Positions 32,926 to 42,500 of a stretch of 64,000 bases of DNA are shown in pieces. The stretch covers positions 124,001 through 188,000 of the forward strand of contig NZ_AUBX01000016.1 of assembly GCF_000429465.1 (NCBI RefSeq). Reading direction: 5' to 3'. This stretch comes from Algoriphagus vanfongensis DSM 17529. GTDB taxonomy: Bacteria; Bacteroidota; Bacteroidia; Cytophagales; Cyclobacteriaceae. The position numbers were made by a program, and so were the translations under genes. The notes beneath the pieces were generated by a model. The model had not been told where the DNA came from, did not search any database, and saw only the letters and a program-made list of their open reading frames with translations. Position 1 is the stretch's first letter; the number at the start of each line of letters is the position of its first letter.

Positions 32926-32978
32926 AAAAAGCTGATGTGTCGAAACAGCCAAGCCACATTTCAGCTGTTTCGACACAT
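32926..32978 (-). terminator. Terminator of the propeller-amidohydrolase gene
   Basis: Perfect 15-bp inverted repeat ATGTGTCGAAACAGC / GCTGTTTCGACACAT with a 14-base loop, followed on the minus strand by CAGCTTTTTCC. It begins 11 bases after the stop of the gene at 32989. Confidence 0.85.
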
Positions 32979-32988
32979 TAGTATGAGT

Positions 32989-35900
32989 TTACTTGATACT
33001 AGTAGTAGTCGCAGGAGCGGCTTTGGTCCAAGAGCTAATATCCAGTTTTTTAGGGTTGGGGTAGATCTCATCCAGTGTGTTGCCGTCATAGATTCTACCG
33101 TTTTTGACCACTTTATTGACCGTGTTGGTGTTTCGGATATTTTCCAGCGGATTTGAGTCCATGATGACCAAATCAGCCAATTTACCAGCTTCGATACTTC
33201 CCAACTCTTTGTCCAATCCTAAGGCTTCTGCACCCAGTATGGTAGCGGTGCGTAGTGCATCCATGCTGCTCATTCCACCGCTGGCTACAGACCAAAGTTC
33301 CCAGTGATAGCCTAGTCCTTGGAGCTGACCATGTGAACCAACTCCTGCCAGACCACCTTCTTTGACCAGATCATTGACTCCTTCAGCATGCTTGGCGAAG
33401 ACGTGGTCTTCTGGAGCAAACCAGCCTCCTAGACCTCCAGCTCTTCGTCTAGCTTTTGCATTTAATTCATCATATGGCGTAAATCTGTTCAACTTAGGGT
33501 CGTGAAGTGGACTTTCGGTGGTGTAATAATAGTTTTCAGCCCAAGGGCCTCCATAGGCAACCAAGAGAGTCGGTGTCACGGCCATTTTGCTTTCTGCGAT
33601 GGTTTTGATCACATCGGAATAAAGTGGATGGACAGGAATCGCATGCTCATGACCCGGATAGCCATCAAATAGCTGCGTCATGTTGAGTTTGTAGTCAAGA
33701 CCTCCTTCTGTGGTAGGCATTAGTTCTTGCTCTTTGGCAGCCATAATTACCCATTGTCTATGTTGGCGATTGCCCACTAGGTACATTTTGATGTATTGGG
33801 TATTGTAGTACTTGCTGTATTGTTTCAGTACATTTTTGGTCTGATCCAAGGACTTGAGATTGTACATCCAATATCCCACACCTGGTCCGGTAGAGTAGAC
33901 ACGAGGTCCTGGGATCATGCCCGCATCTACCATGTCTCCATAGGTCAATACGTCTGTGGTTGCAGTTTGAGGATCACGTGTGGTGGTGACTCCATAGGCC
34001 AAATTTGCTGCGTAAATCCAAACGGTATTCTTGTGGAGACCCCACGTTGGCCACATGTGTGCGTGAGTGTCTATGAATCCCGGAGTGATGGTCTTCCCTG
34101 TGACGTCTATAACTTCGGCTTTGCCAGCATCCAGTGATCCGGTCTTTCCTACAGCTTTGATTCGGTTGTTTTCGATCAGGACATCTCCATTTTCTATTAC
34201 TTCTGTGCCATTCATGGTGATGATTCTGGCATTTTTGAGGAGAACAGATCCTTGAGGAGTATCTTTTGCAAAATAAACTTTGACTTGCTGCTCGGCAGGT
34301 TTATAAGTTTCCTGTTCTTTTTTCTTTGCCTTTCCAATGCTGTCGGCTTTTGCCAGCTCTTTATCTGCTTTAAAAAGTGAGTCGATACGCTTCTTTTCAG
34401 CTTTCGCTAATGAATCAGCCAATTTTACAGCGTCCTCCCCTTGTGCTTTTAACGTGGCCACGCTGTCTGCATCCGCCAACATTTTGGCCTTTTTGGCACT
34501 TTTGACAGAATCTTCTATAAAGTCTGCCCGATCTATATCGTAGACCCAGTGGCCATTGCCCAGGGACCAGTGAACTTTTTTACCATCCGCTTCCCAAGCC
34601 GGCCATTCTCCACCGATTTCTGTCAATTGTTTGGATGGGAAATTTGAAGCGTCTGGATTGCCTACATTGATGCTCGGAGTCTTTCCCGCAGAAGGGATTG
34701 TGACCACATAGATATTGTTATTTACTTGTGCCAAAGCTAGATTCCCTTCTGGAGCCATGAGAATTGTACTGGCTGTGGAAGGCCTCATTTGAGGCTCACG
34801 TGCCGAACTTCCCTCAGGCAGCATGCAATAATTCACAGCATCGGCAGTAGATCGAGGCATGCCCATGACATACTCCACAGAGCTGTATGTCTCATGGTGC
34901 TCATGATCGTCATGAGGGTCTGCGGCCGTTCCAAAAGGAGTGATTCCACTTATTTTTGCATATTCCTTTTTGTCCTTTCCATACCAATTGACACTGAGGA
35001 GAGTGCCTCCGGATCCATTGAGGAAAATCCTGGATGTGTCTTTGGTGAAATGGGCGTTGCCGATTCCACGGGCATCCATGATATGACGAAGCTCTCCGCC
35101 GGAAGCAGGAATCCACGCCAAAATGGATTCAGCGCCAGAAAAGCCCGGTCCTTCTGATTCCATCATCAATCGGCGATCTCCTTTGAATACGACTATTTTA
35201 TTGTTTGGACCCCAGACAGGGCCAACGTAAAGTGCATTTTCGGAAGTAAGTTTGGTGATGGCCCCATTTCTCCCAAGGCTAGCTTTGTACAAGCTACCAC
35301 CGTCAGTTTCATCCCAAGTAGTAAAGACCAGCTGCGTGCCATCAGGAGACCAAGAAGGCATGGCCTCGGTAAAGTCATGTTTGGTTACTCTTCTGGGTTC
35401 TCCATCAGGATAATCCATCACATAGAGTCTGTTCAATGCTGTGAATGCTAATTTTTTACCATCTGGAGAAGGCACTCCATCTCTGATCTGGGTAGCCAGT
35501 TTGGCTGTAGTATCTTTGATGGCGTAATTGAAATAAAGACGTGGTCCCATCGCAAGATTCACATCTGCCTCAAATGGAATTTCTGCTGCTTCAGAGCCAT
35601 CTACTGGCAACTTCCAGATTTTGCCGCCATAGGAAGCGATTACATGTTTGCTGTCAGGAGTGAATGCCATTGCCGGTAGTACGCCCTGTGGAGCGATGGA
35701 TTCCTGCTCATCTCGCTGGACTGGATAGGCTAACCAGTTTTCATCACCTGTTTCTAAATTTCTAAGGATGAGGCCTGTTTTTTCATGCCAACGACTGCCA
35801 TAGACAAGCCATTTGCCATCTTTGGATAGGGTGGGGGTGAATGCTGAGCCATATCTACTGGTGATGCCCGTGACATTTCCTTCTTCAAAATCGTAGGTGC

Positions 35901-36606
35901 CCACTTGGTATTGAGGTAATAGGGCGTTGTAATTCCAGGCTCCACTTCTATATGAAAAATAAACCTTTTTGCCGTCTGGACTGATGACTGGATCTATTGT
36001 TTTCATGGACGAAGGAGAGTCGTTCAGCTCGATGCCTCCTCCACCATCTTTGTGATACATGAATAACTTATGGATTCTTCTCCCTTTGCTGACGACTATA
36101 TAGTCTCCGTCAGGTGTCCAAGCAGCCCCGGGAACATCTCCATTTTTATCTTTCGTAACCTGTATGGTGTCTTTTTTGACCATATCTATATACCAAAGGT
36201 TGTCGCTACCCGCTCGGTCAGAAGTGAATAGGATCTTCTCTCCATCCGGGGAAAATCTCGGATGGGTCTCATAGGCCATGCCAGTAGTGATCGGGGTGGC
36301 TTTGCCTCCAGAGATCGGCATGGTATAGATGTCTCCCATCAGATCAAATGCTATCGTCTGTCCATCTGGACTGACATCCACACTCATCCAAGTCCCTTCT
36401 TGGGTCGTGAACTTGACTTCTCGCTCAGGCTTGAGTGGGAGATCCTTAAATTTTGGATAGTCCAATGAATCCTTTTTGGTAGAATCCGACTCCAAAATGT
36501 CCAGATTCATAGGTTTCAGATTTTCTTGTGTTCTTGGTACCATGGCTGCCACCGAGAGAGTGGTTCCCAAAGCTACCAAGAGTGCTGGCTGGGTAATTTT
36601 TCTCAT
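32989..36606 (-). CDS. Exported beta-propeller amidohydrolase
   Basis: A 1205-residue protein with an N-terminal signal-like segment (MRKITQPALLVALGTTLSVAA). Residues of about 60-640 hold TolB/PD40-type propeller repeats (FSPDGEKILFTSD, WTPDGDYIVVS, WSPDGTQLVFT). A charged Ala/Lys/Asp-rich helical linker (about 700-770, with repeated DSxxKA-type units) follows. The C-terminal amidohydrolase has metal ligands HAH (GFIDTHAHMW) and DLVIMDSNPLENI at its end. Family members are imidazolonepropionase-like hydrolases; the substrate is unknown. It is a single gene with its own terminator. Confidence 0.9.
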   Translation of the reverse strand: MRKITQPALLVALGTTLSVAAMVPRTQENLKPMNLDILESDSTKKDSLDYPKFKDLPLKPEREVKFTTQEGTWMSVDVSPDGQTIAFDLMGDIYTMPISGGKATPITTGMAYETHPRFSPDGEKILFTSDRAGSDNLWYIDMVKKDTIQVTKDKNGDVPGAAWTPDGDYIVVSKGRRIHKLFMYHKDGGGGIELNDSPSSMKTIDPVISPDGKKVYFSYRSGAWNYNALLPQYQVGTYDFEEGNVTGITSRYGSAFTPTLSKDGKWLVYGSRWHEKTGLILRNLETGDENWLAYPVQRDEQESIAPQGVLPAMAFTPDSKHVIASYGGKIWKLPVDGSEAAEIPFEADVNLAMGPRLYFNYAIKDTTAKLATQIRDGVPSPDGKKLAFTALNRLYVMDYPDGEPRRVTKHDFTEAMPSWSPDGTQLVFTTWDETDGGSLYKASLGRNGAITKLTSENALYVGPVWGPNNKIVVFKGDRRLMMESEGPGFSGAESILAWIPASGGELRHIMDARGIGNAHFTKDTSRIFLNGSGGTLLSVNWYGKDKKEYAKISGITPFGTAADPHDDHEHHETYSSVEYVMGMPRSTADAVNYCMLPEGSSAREPQMRPSTASTILMAPEGNLALAQVNNNIYVVTIPSAGKTPSINVGNPDASNFPSKQLTEIGGEWPAWEADGKKVHWSLGNGHWVYDIDRADFIEDSVKSAKKAKMLADADSVATLKAQGEDAVKLADSLAKAEKKRIDSLFKADKELAKADSIGKAKKKEQETYKPAEQQVKVYFAKDTPQGSVLLKNARIITMNGTEVIENGDVLIENNRIKAVGKTGSLDAGKAEVIDVTGKTITPGFIDTHAHMWPTWGLHKNTVWIYAANLAYGVTTTRDPQTATTDVLTYGDMVDAGMIPGPRVYSTGPGVGYWMYNLKSLDQTKNVLKQYSKYYNTQYIKMYLVGNRQHRQWVIMAAKEQELMPTTEGGLDYKLNMTQLFDGYPGHEHAIPVHPLYSDVIKTIAESKMAVTPTLLVAYGGPWAENYYYTTESPLHDPKLNRFTPYDELNAKARRRAGGLGGWFAPEDHVFAKHAEGVNDLVKEGGLAGVGSHGQLQGLGYHWELWSVASGGMSSMDALRTATILGAEALGLDKELGSIEAGKLADLVIMDSNPLENIRNTNTVNKVVKNGRIYDGNTLDEIYPNPKKLDISSWTKAAPATTTSIK

Positions 36607-36663
36607 AGATATTGGGTTTTACTGGTTTAGCGATAGAGATGAGCCATGTGCTTTTCCCCAGTT

Positions 36664-37713
36664 TTAGGAATTGGACTTGACTACTTCAAATACTTTAGCG
36701 GGTAAGGCTTTATTTTTCAAATTGATTTCTCCCATGTTCTGAAACTCAAAGTGCGCTTTGACAGCCTCTGCACAGCTTTCCAAAACCAAAATTTGTGCTG
36801 GCTTGGCCGCAGATTGGAGTCTGGCAGCGACATTGACCGTGTCTCCAATGACAGTATAGTCCAGTCTCTTGAGTGATCTGGAGCCGATATTGCCTGATAC
36901 CATTTCGCCGGCATTGATTCCGATGGATACTTCAGGTCGGAAGTTTGTCTCTGGAGAAAATACCGGGAGCTGTTCCATTTTGTCACGGATGGATAGAGCT
37001 GTGCGGATGGCTCTTTCGAAGTGGTTTTCTCCCTGAAATACAGCCATCACAGCATCACCTATAAATTTGTCGACAATTCCTTTTTGCTCGATGATCTCCT
37101 TGACCATCAGGTCAAAATATTCATTGAGCAAACCGACGACGACATTGGGCTCTTCATTCTCAGAGATTTTGGTAAATGCTACCAGATCGATGAAAGCGAC
37201 CGAGGCGTCAATGGTCTCATTTTCCATCAGACTGGATTCGAGTTCCTTGTTGCCCATAAAATTGAGCACTGTCTCATCCACATACATTTTGAGAATGTTG
37301 TTTTCGCGCATGGCTTTGAGGGTGGACTTGATCTGATTGCGATATTGGATGGTTTTGTCCAGCGTGATTTCCAAATCTCTGAAATCCACAGGTTTGGTGA
37401 TAAAATCAAAGGCCCCAAGGTTCATCGCGGTGCGAATGTTTTCCATGTCACCATAGGCAGAGATGATGACCGTTTTCAGGAGGGAATTTTTCTCTTTGAC
37501 TTTGGACAAAAGAGTTAGTCCATCCATCTCAGGCATATTGATGTCGCTGAGGATCAGATCTATATCTGTATGCTCCTCGAGGAGATCCAAAGCCTGCCTT
37601 CCATTGAGCGCAAAATAAAAGTCAAATTCTCCTTCACGGATGCGCTTGCGGAATTTCTGTTTGATCAGAATTTCCAGATCTGCCTCATCGTCCACTACCA
37701 GTATTTTGACCAT
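36664..37713 (-). CDS. Response regulator with class III adenylate cyclase output
   Basis: A 349-residue fusion. The receiver domain (residues 1-125) has DDE at the start, phosphoacceptor Asp in LSDINMPEMDG and Lys in TKPVD. A short helical linker is followed by a class III nucleotidyl cyclase (about 165-345). Metal Asp residues are in AFIDLVAF and KFIGDAVMAVF; the Lys in DKFIGD and the Asp in LDYTVIGD are the adenine-specifying pair; NVAAR supplies the transition-state Asn and Arg. All key residues are present, so an active, phosphorylation-controlled adenylate cyclase is expected. Eight bases separate it from the receiver gene upstream. Confidence 0.93.
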   Translation of the reverse strand: MVKILVVDDEADLEILIKQKFRKRIREGEFDFYFALNGRQALDLLEEHTDIDLILSDINMPEMDGLTLLSKVKEKNSLLKTVIISAYGDMENIRTAMNLGAFDFITKPVDFRDLEITLDKTIQYRNQIKSTLKAMRENNILKMYVDETVLNFMGNKELESSLMENETIDASVAFIDLVAFTKISENEEPNVVVGLLNEYFDLMVKEIIEQKGIVDKFIGDAVMAVFQGENHFERAIRTALSIRDKMEQLPVFSPETNFRPEVSIGINAGEMVSGNIGSRSLKRLDYTVIGDTVNVAARLQSAAKPAQILVLESCAEAVKAHFEFQNMGEINLKNKALPAKVFEVVKSNS

Positions 37714-37721
37714 TTTTAGAG

Positions 37722-38111
37722 TTATTTATTTCCTAGGATCATTTCTCCGATTTCTTTTTTAAGAGACTCAAAATCAATGGGTTTGGTGAAAAATTCCTTG
37801 GCTCCGGAATTCATCGCCTTTTCATAGTTTTGATTGTCTCCATAGGCTGAAATCATACTGACGGTGATGTCAGAAAATTTTGATTTGATTTTACCCAGCA
37901 ATTCCAGCCCACTCATTCCCGGCATATTGATGTCGGAAAAAACATACACTACTTGGGGAGGGTCCTCGCTTCCCAGGATTTCCAGAGCTTGCTGACCCGA
38001 AAAAGCAAAGCACAGCTCCAGATTCCCAGATTTGATTTCCTTTCTGAATTTCTGTCTAAAGAGCAATTCTACGTCTTGCTCATCATCGACTATTAGTATT
38101 TTGCTTTTCAT
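37722..38111 (-). CDS. Stand-alone receiver-domain response regulator
   Basis: Single receiver domain of 129 aa: acidic pair DDE, phosphoacceptor Asp in FSDINMPGMSG, Ser in SMISAYGD and Lys in TKPIDF. It has no output domain and is closely related to the receiver of the neighbouring cyclase (shared QKFRK, SDINMP, SAYGD), which suggests duplication. Its start overlaps the stop of the kinase gene by four bases. It probably relays or buffers phosphate between the kinases and the cyclase. Confidence 0.93.
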   Translation of the reverse strand: MKSKILIVDDEQDVELLFRQKFRKEIKSGNLELCFAFSGQQALEILGSEDPPQVVYVFSDINMPGMSGLELLGKIKSKFSDITVSMISAYGDNQNYEKAMNSGAKEFFTKPIDFESLKKEIGEMILGNK

Positions 38112-39469
38112 TGATTTGGAATTAGTATTTCAAATTCTGTAAACTCTCCAGCTTGGCTAGTCACATTGATTTCACCATTGTGACCTTTGGTGATGATATC
38201 ATAGCTCATGGAAAGTCCCAGTCCTGTGCCTTTACCAGTGGGTTTGGTCGTGAAAAAGGGCTGAAAGATCTTTGCTTTGATTTCATCAGGAATCCCGTTG
38301 CCATTGTCTCTTACGCGGATTTCCACTCCGGAATTTGTCTTTTTGGTACGGACAGTGACTTTGGGGACAAAGTCCGGATTACCAGCTGCAGCCAATTCTT
38401 TTTTCTTTTCTCCAGCGGCATAGAATCCATTGTTGATCAAGTTGAGTAAGACTCTCCCGAGGTCTCCCGGGACTACATTTATTTTTTCCAAACTCGGATC
38501 TTCTTCGATTTTGAAATCAGCGGTGAAGCTCTTGTCTTTGGCTCTCAAACCATGATAGGCGAGTCTAAGGTACTCGTCTGCCAGTGCATTGATATCTGTA
38601 GGTTCTTTTTGTCCGGTGCTACTGCGAGAGTGTAGGAGCATGCCTTTGACGATGGAGTCGGCCCGTTTTCCGTGATGATTGATTTTGCCGAGATTTTGGA
38701 TGACATCTTCGAGGATTTCCATAGCGTCTTCTTGATTCCCGGCTTCCAACTCTTCCTTCAGTTCAGTGAGCAGTTCTGTACTGACGTCCGAAAAGTTGTT
38801 TACAAAGTTGAGCGGATTTTGGATCTCGTGGGCGATTCCGGCGGTCAATTCTCCCAAAGAAGCCATTTTTTCTGCATGGATCAGTTGGGTTTGTGCTGCG
38901 GTTAGCTCTTTGATGGCACTCTCCAGTTCGTTTTTTTGCTTGGTGATTTCTTTGGTTCGCTGTGCTACTTGTCTTTCCAGCTGAGCCTTGAGCCGTTCGG
39001 TGATTTCAAATTCTTTTTCTCGCTGGAGGGCTTTTAGTTTTTCCAATTCCAGCGCTTTGCGCTGCTTGGTATTGATGATCCACATGGCGATCGCCCAGAT
39101 AAAGGCGAATACTCCCGCAGCTTCAAAGTAATTGTGAAATTGGTCATAAAAGGACTGACTGATCATCCTGACTATAGCTTCTACTGTCTCCACGGCGAGG
39201 ATTGGAAGCCAGGCATAGATCATCCCTTTTCTATGCTGAAGCTCTGGTGTGATGAGTGTGATGTAGGCGATCAATCCAGCCAATAAGATAGCTGCCAATG
39301 TGGCTACTTGGGATAAAAGCGGGATTTTGATCCCGATGATCGTAATCAATATGGCAGATGCGATCATTCCTCCTTTGAAGATTCTTTGCCATTCGGGTGA
39401 GACTTTGATCAGTCCCATCGGTCTGGAGAGATAGTAGAGTAGGATCAGTGATATTATGCTAATTACCAT
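38108..39469 (-). CDS. Membrane sensor histidine kinase
   Basis: Histidine kinase of 453 aa. About four or five membrane helices occupy the first 135 residues, with almost no periplasmic domain, so ligand or membrane-state sensing is likely within the bilayer. A coiled coil follows (about 138-195). The H-box GELTAGIAHEIQNPLNFVNN has its His near residue 210. The HATPase shows NLINNGFYAA, DNGNGIPDE and GKGTGLGLS. It is paralogous to the kinase domains at 39509-43138 and 43404-44792. Confidence 0.94.
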   Translation of the reverse strand: MVISIISLILLYYLSRPMGLIKVSPEWQRIFKGGMIASAILITIIGIKIPLLSQVATLAAILLAGLIAYITLITPELQHRKGMIYAWLPILAVETVEAIVRMISQSFYDQFHNYFEAAGVFAFIWAIAMWIINTKQRKALELEKLKALQREKEFEITERLKAQLERQVAQRTKEITKQKNELESAIKELTAAQTQLIHAEKMASLGELTAGIAHEIQNPLNFVNNFSDVSTELLTELKEELEAGNQEDAMEILEDVIQNLGKINHHGKRADSIVKGMLLHSRSSTGQKEPTDINALADEYLRLAYHGLRAKDKSFTADFKIEEDPSLEKINVVPGDLGRVLLNLINNGFYAAGEKKKELAAAGNPDFVPKVTVRTKKTNSGVEIRVRDNGNGIPDEIKAKIFQPFFTTKPTGKGTGLGLSMSYDIITKGHNGEINVTSQAGEFTEFEILIPNQ

Positions 39470-39508
39470 TGCTTTTTGCGAGTTGGTGGTCCACCGTGAT
39501 GGGTGGCT

Positions 39509-42500
39509 TTAGGTTTTTGTGGGTAAAAAGATAGTGAAAATTGTTTCGGAATCGCTGCCAGTGCTGCTTAGTACCCGAATATCACCTTGATAGGACTTGA
39601 TGATATCATAACTCAAAGATAAGCCCAATCCTGTTCCCTGACCAGTGGGTTTAGTTGTAAAGAAAGGCTGAAAGATCTTGGCGATAGCTTCTTTGCTGAT
39701 ACCTACACCGTTGTCAGCGAGTTCTATTTCGATGCCGTCCAGTATTTTTTTGGTCGACATGCGTACTTGTGGTTTATAGTTTTCGATGTCAGAGGACAGG
39801 GCCTTCTCATGGCTTGCCTGAAATGCATTGATGCACATATTGATCAAGGCTCGGGTCATTTCCTGACGGATGACCTCTATCTGAGGAAGTCCAGTGGCAA
39901 AATTTGTACTGTACTCCACTTCAAAGTTTGCATCCTTGGCTCTTAGTCCATGAAAGCTCAAGCGGATGGCTTCATCGCAGATCGTGTTGAGATCGACAGT
40001 TTCCTTGCTACCCATGCTGGCTTTGCTATGCTGGAGCATGGCTTTGACGATGGCATCGGCTCTCATGCTGTGAGTAGAGATTCGGTCGAGATTTCCCTGG
40101 ATTTCCTTGGCGAGGCTTTTGGCGTCTTCAAAATCTCCTTCTTCGATCTCCTCGTTCATTTCATCCATGAGTTCATGAGAGACCTCCGAAAAATTCTTGA
40201 CAAAGTTGAGGGGATTTTGAATCTCATGGGCAATGCCGGCTGTGAGCTCGCCGAGAGAAGCCATTTTTTCTGCCTGAATGAGTTGGGATTGGGTGGACTT
40301 CAGATTTTCGTGAGCCGAAGCGAGCTCTGTATAGGCGACTTCGATCTGTCGTGCATGCTCCAGTTCTCGCTCTTTGGCCTTGTCCCATTCGGCTTTGAGC
40401 AGACGGTATTTCATGTAGCGATTGAAGGGGTAGAGCAGTGATAGAATCAATGCGGTGTAGATCAGGTAAGCCCACCAACTCCTATACCAAGGCGGTAATA
40501 CGGTAAATGAAAACTCAATCGGTTCGGTCCATCCAGTTGCTATTTCCTTGGCAGGGCCCGTATATCTTGCCCTAACTTTGAACGTGTAGTCCCCCTCCTG
40601 AATATTGCCAAAGGTCGCTGAGGTTCTTTTCAGCACTGGGCTCCATGTAGGATCATAGCCCTCCAAGATGTATTGATATTCAATCAGAAAAGGTCTGGCC
40701 AGCTCATTGCTCCCGTACTCGATATTGAGATGGTTGTGTTTGAAAGGCAATTTCAAATTGATGGGGATGGGGAAAAATGGACTGACACTGTCTAGCTGAA
40801 TACCTTTAAATCGATCTTGAATCGCTAGCTTTTCCTCCTCGTCGAGTCTTTTTTTGAGTGTGATCAATTGGTCTGTGGCCCGGGTAAAAATATCAGTTTT
40901 GGAATCTTCCCTTACCGTCTCCCAAGAAAGAACCTCTTCATTGATCCTGACTTGCTTGATCAGTACCTGAGGTTTTTGGGTGTTTTCAGAGATTTTGTTG
41001 ATGTCAAATCTCACCAGTCCTGTTTTGACACTTCCTGTTCCGGCCCAAAGTATGCCGCTAGAGTCTAAAAACATCCCATTTTGCCCATCTGTAAGGTCTT
41101 TTACAGGGTAGCCGGTGTCAGAGTGATAGACTTCCAGTTGCTGAATGACATGCGCGGAGTCTGGGTGGAATTCAAACGTGCTGATTCCGGTATTGGTGCC
41201 GACGGCCAGTCGCCCATCTCCCAAGTCCAACACCTGCAAAATCACATCATCCGGTAATCCATCTTGGCTTGATATGGTCAAAAATAGATCTTCCCCTTTC
41301 GCAGAATCCCAGGCTTCTATTGTTTGTTTTTTTTGTGCACTGAGATAGCTGAGCCCATTTTCCGTTCCGATCCAAAGATTACCCGCCTTATCCTCAGAGA
41401 TCCGAAGTACACCGCTATCTGTGAGTCCTTGGTCGATGGAGTAGGTGGAGAATGTTTCACCGTCAAACCGTGTGACTCCACCATCCAGAGAGCCTATCCA
41501 CAGGACACCCTTTTGATCTTCCAAAATACTGACTACAATATCTCCGGCCAGACCTTGCTCTTTGGTATAATGAGTATACTGCTCTCCATCAAAGCGAATC
41601 AGGCCGGTATCTGTGCCGATCCAGATGTAGCCCTGATGGGATTGGATGAGGGCATAGATTTCGTTGGAAGGGAGTCCCTGATCCGTCGAGTAATTGACAA
41701 ATCTGTTTTTATCTAAAATGCTGAGGCCATTTCCGGCTGTTCCAAACCAGATCTTTCCAGCTTGATCTTCCAAAATACAGTAGACGATTTCCCCTGCCAG
41801 TCCATCGCTTGGAGTATAGGACAGGATAGATTTGCCATCAAATTTATTGACCCCTCCATCAGCAGTGCCGATCCATAGGTTGTGCTGGCTGTCCTCCATG
41901 AGGCTGAGGATGATATTGCCAGAAAGTCCCTGTTGGGATGTGAAATTGGTGAAAGCGATCCCGTCCAATCGGCTGGCACCACTACCGTCTGTGCAAAACC
42001 AAATTTTACCCATTTGGTCTATCGCTATGTCGGAAACATTATTGCCTACAAGGCCTTGCTCAGTAGTATAGGAGACAAATTGACTTCCCGTCCATTTGCT
42101 CACTCCCTGGTCTGTAGCAAACCAGATCGTCCCTTCTTGATCCTGCTTGATAGCTCGTACTACCATTCCTGCCAATCCATCCTGCATACCATAAGAGGTA
42201 AAACTAGTATTGTTGTATCGGGTCACGCCTCCGCCTAAAGAGCCAAACCAAAGATCCCCTTTCTGATCTTGAAAAATGCATCGAATCCGATCCGAGGCAA
42301 ATCCATCACCTATGGAAAATGTCTCAAATTCTTCACCATCGTACCTAGCGACTCCTCCTCCATAGGTGCCAATCCAGAGATTTTTGTTCTTATCCTCCAA
42401 GATGCTGATGACTACATTGTCCGGAATGCCATCCTCCATGGTCCAGTTGGTAAATGTGCTGCCGTCATAGCTGGTGATGCCCTGTCCGCCTGTACCAAAC

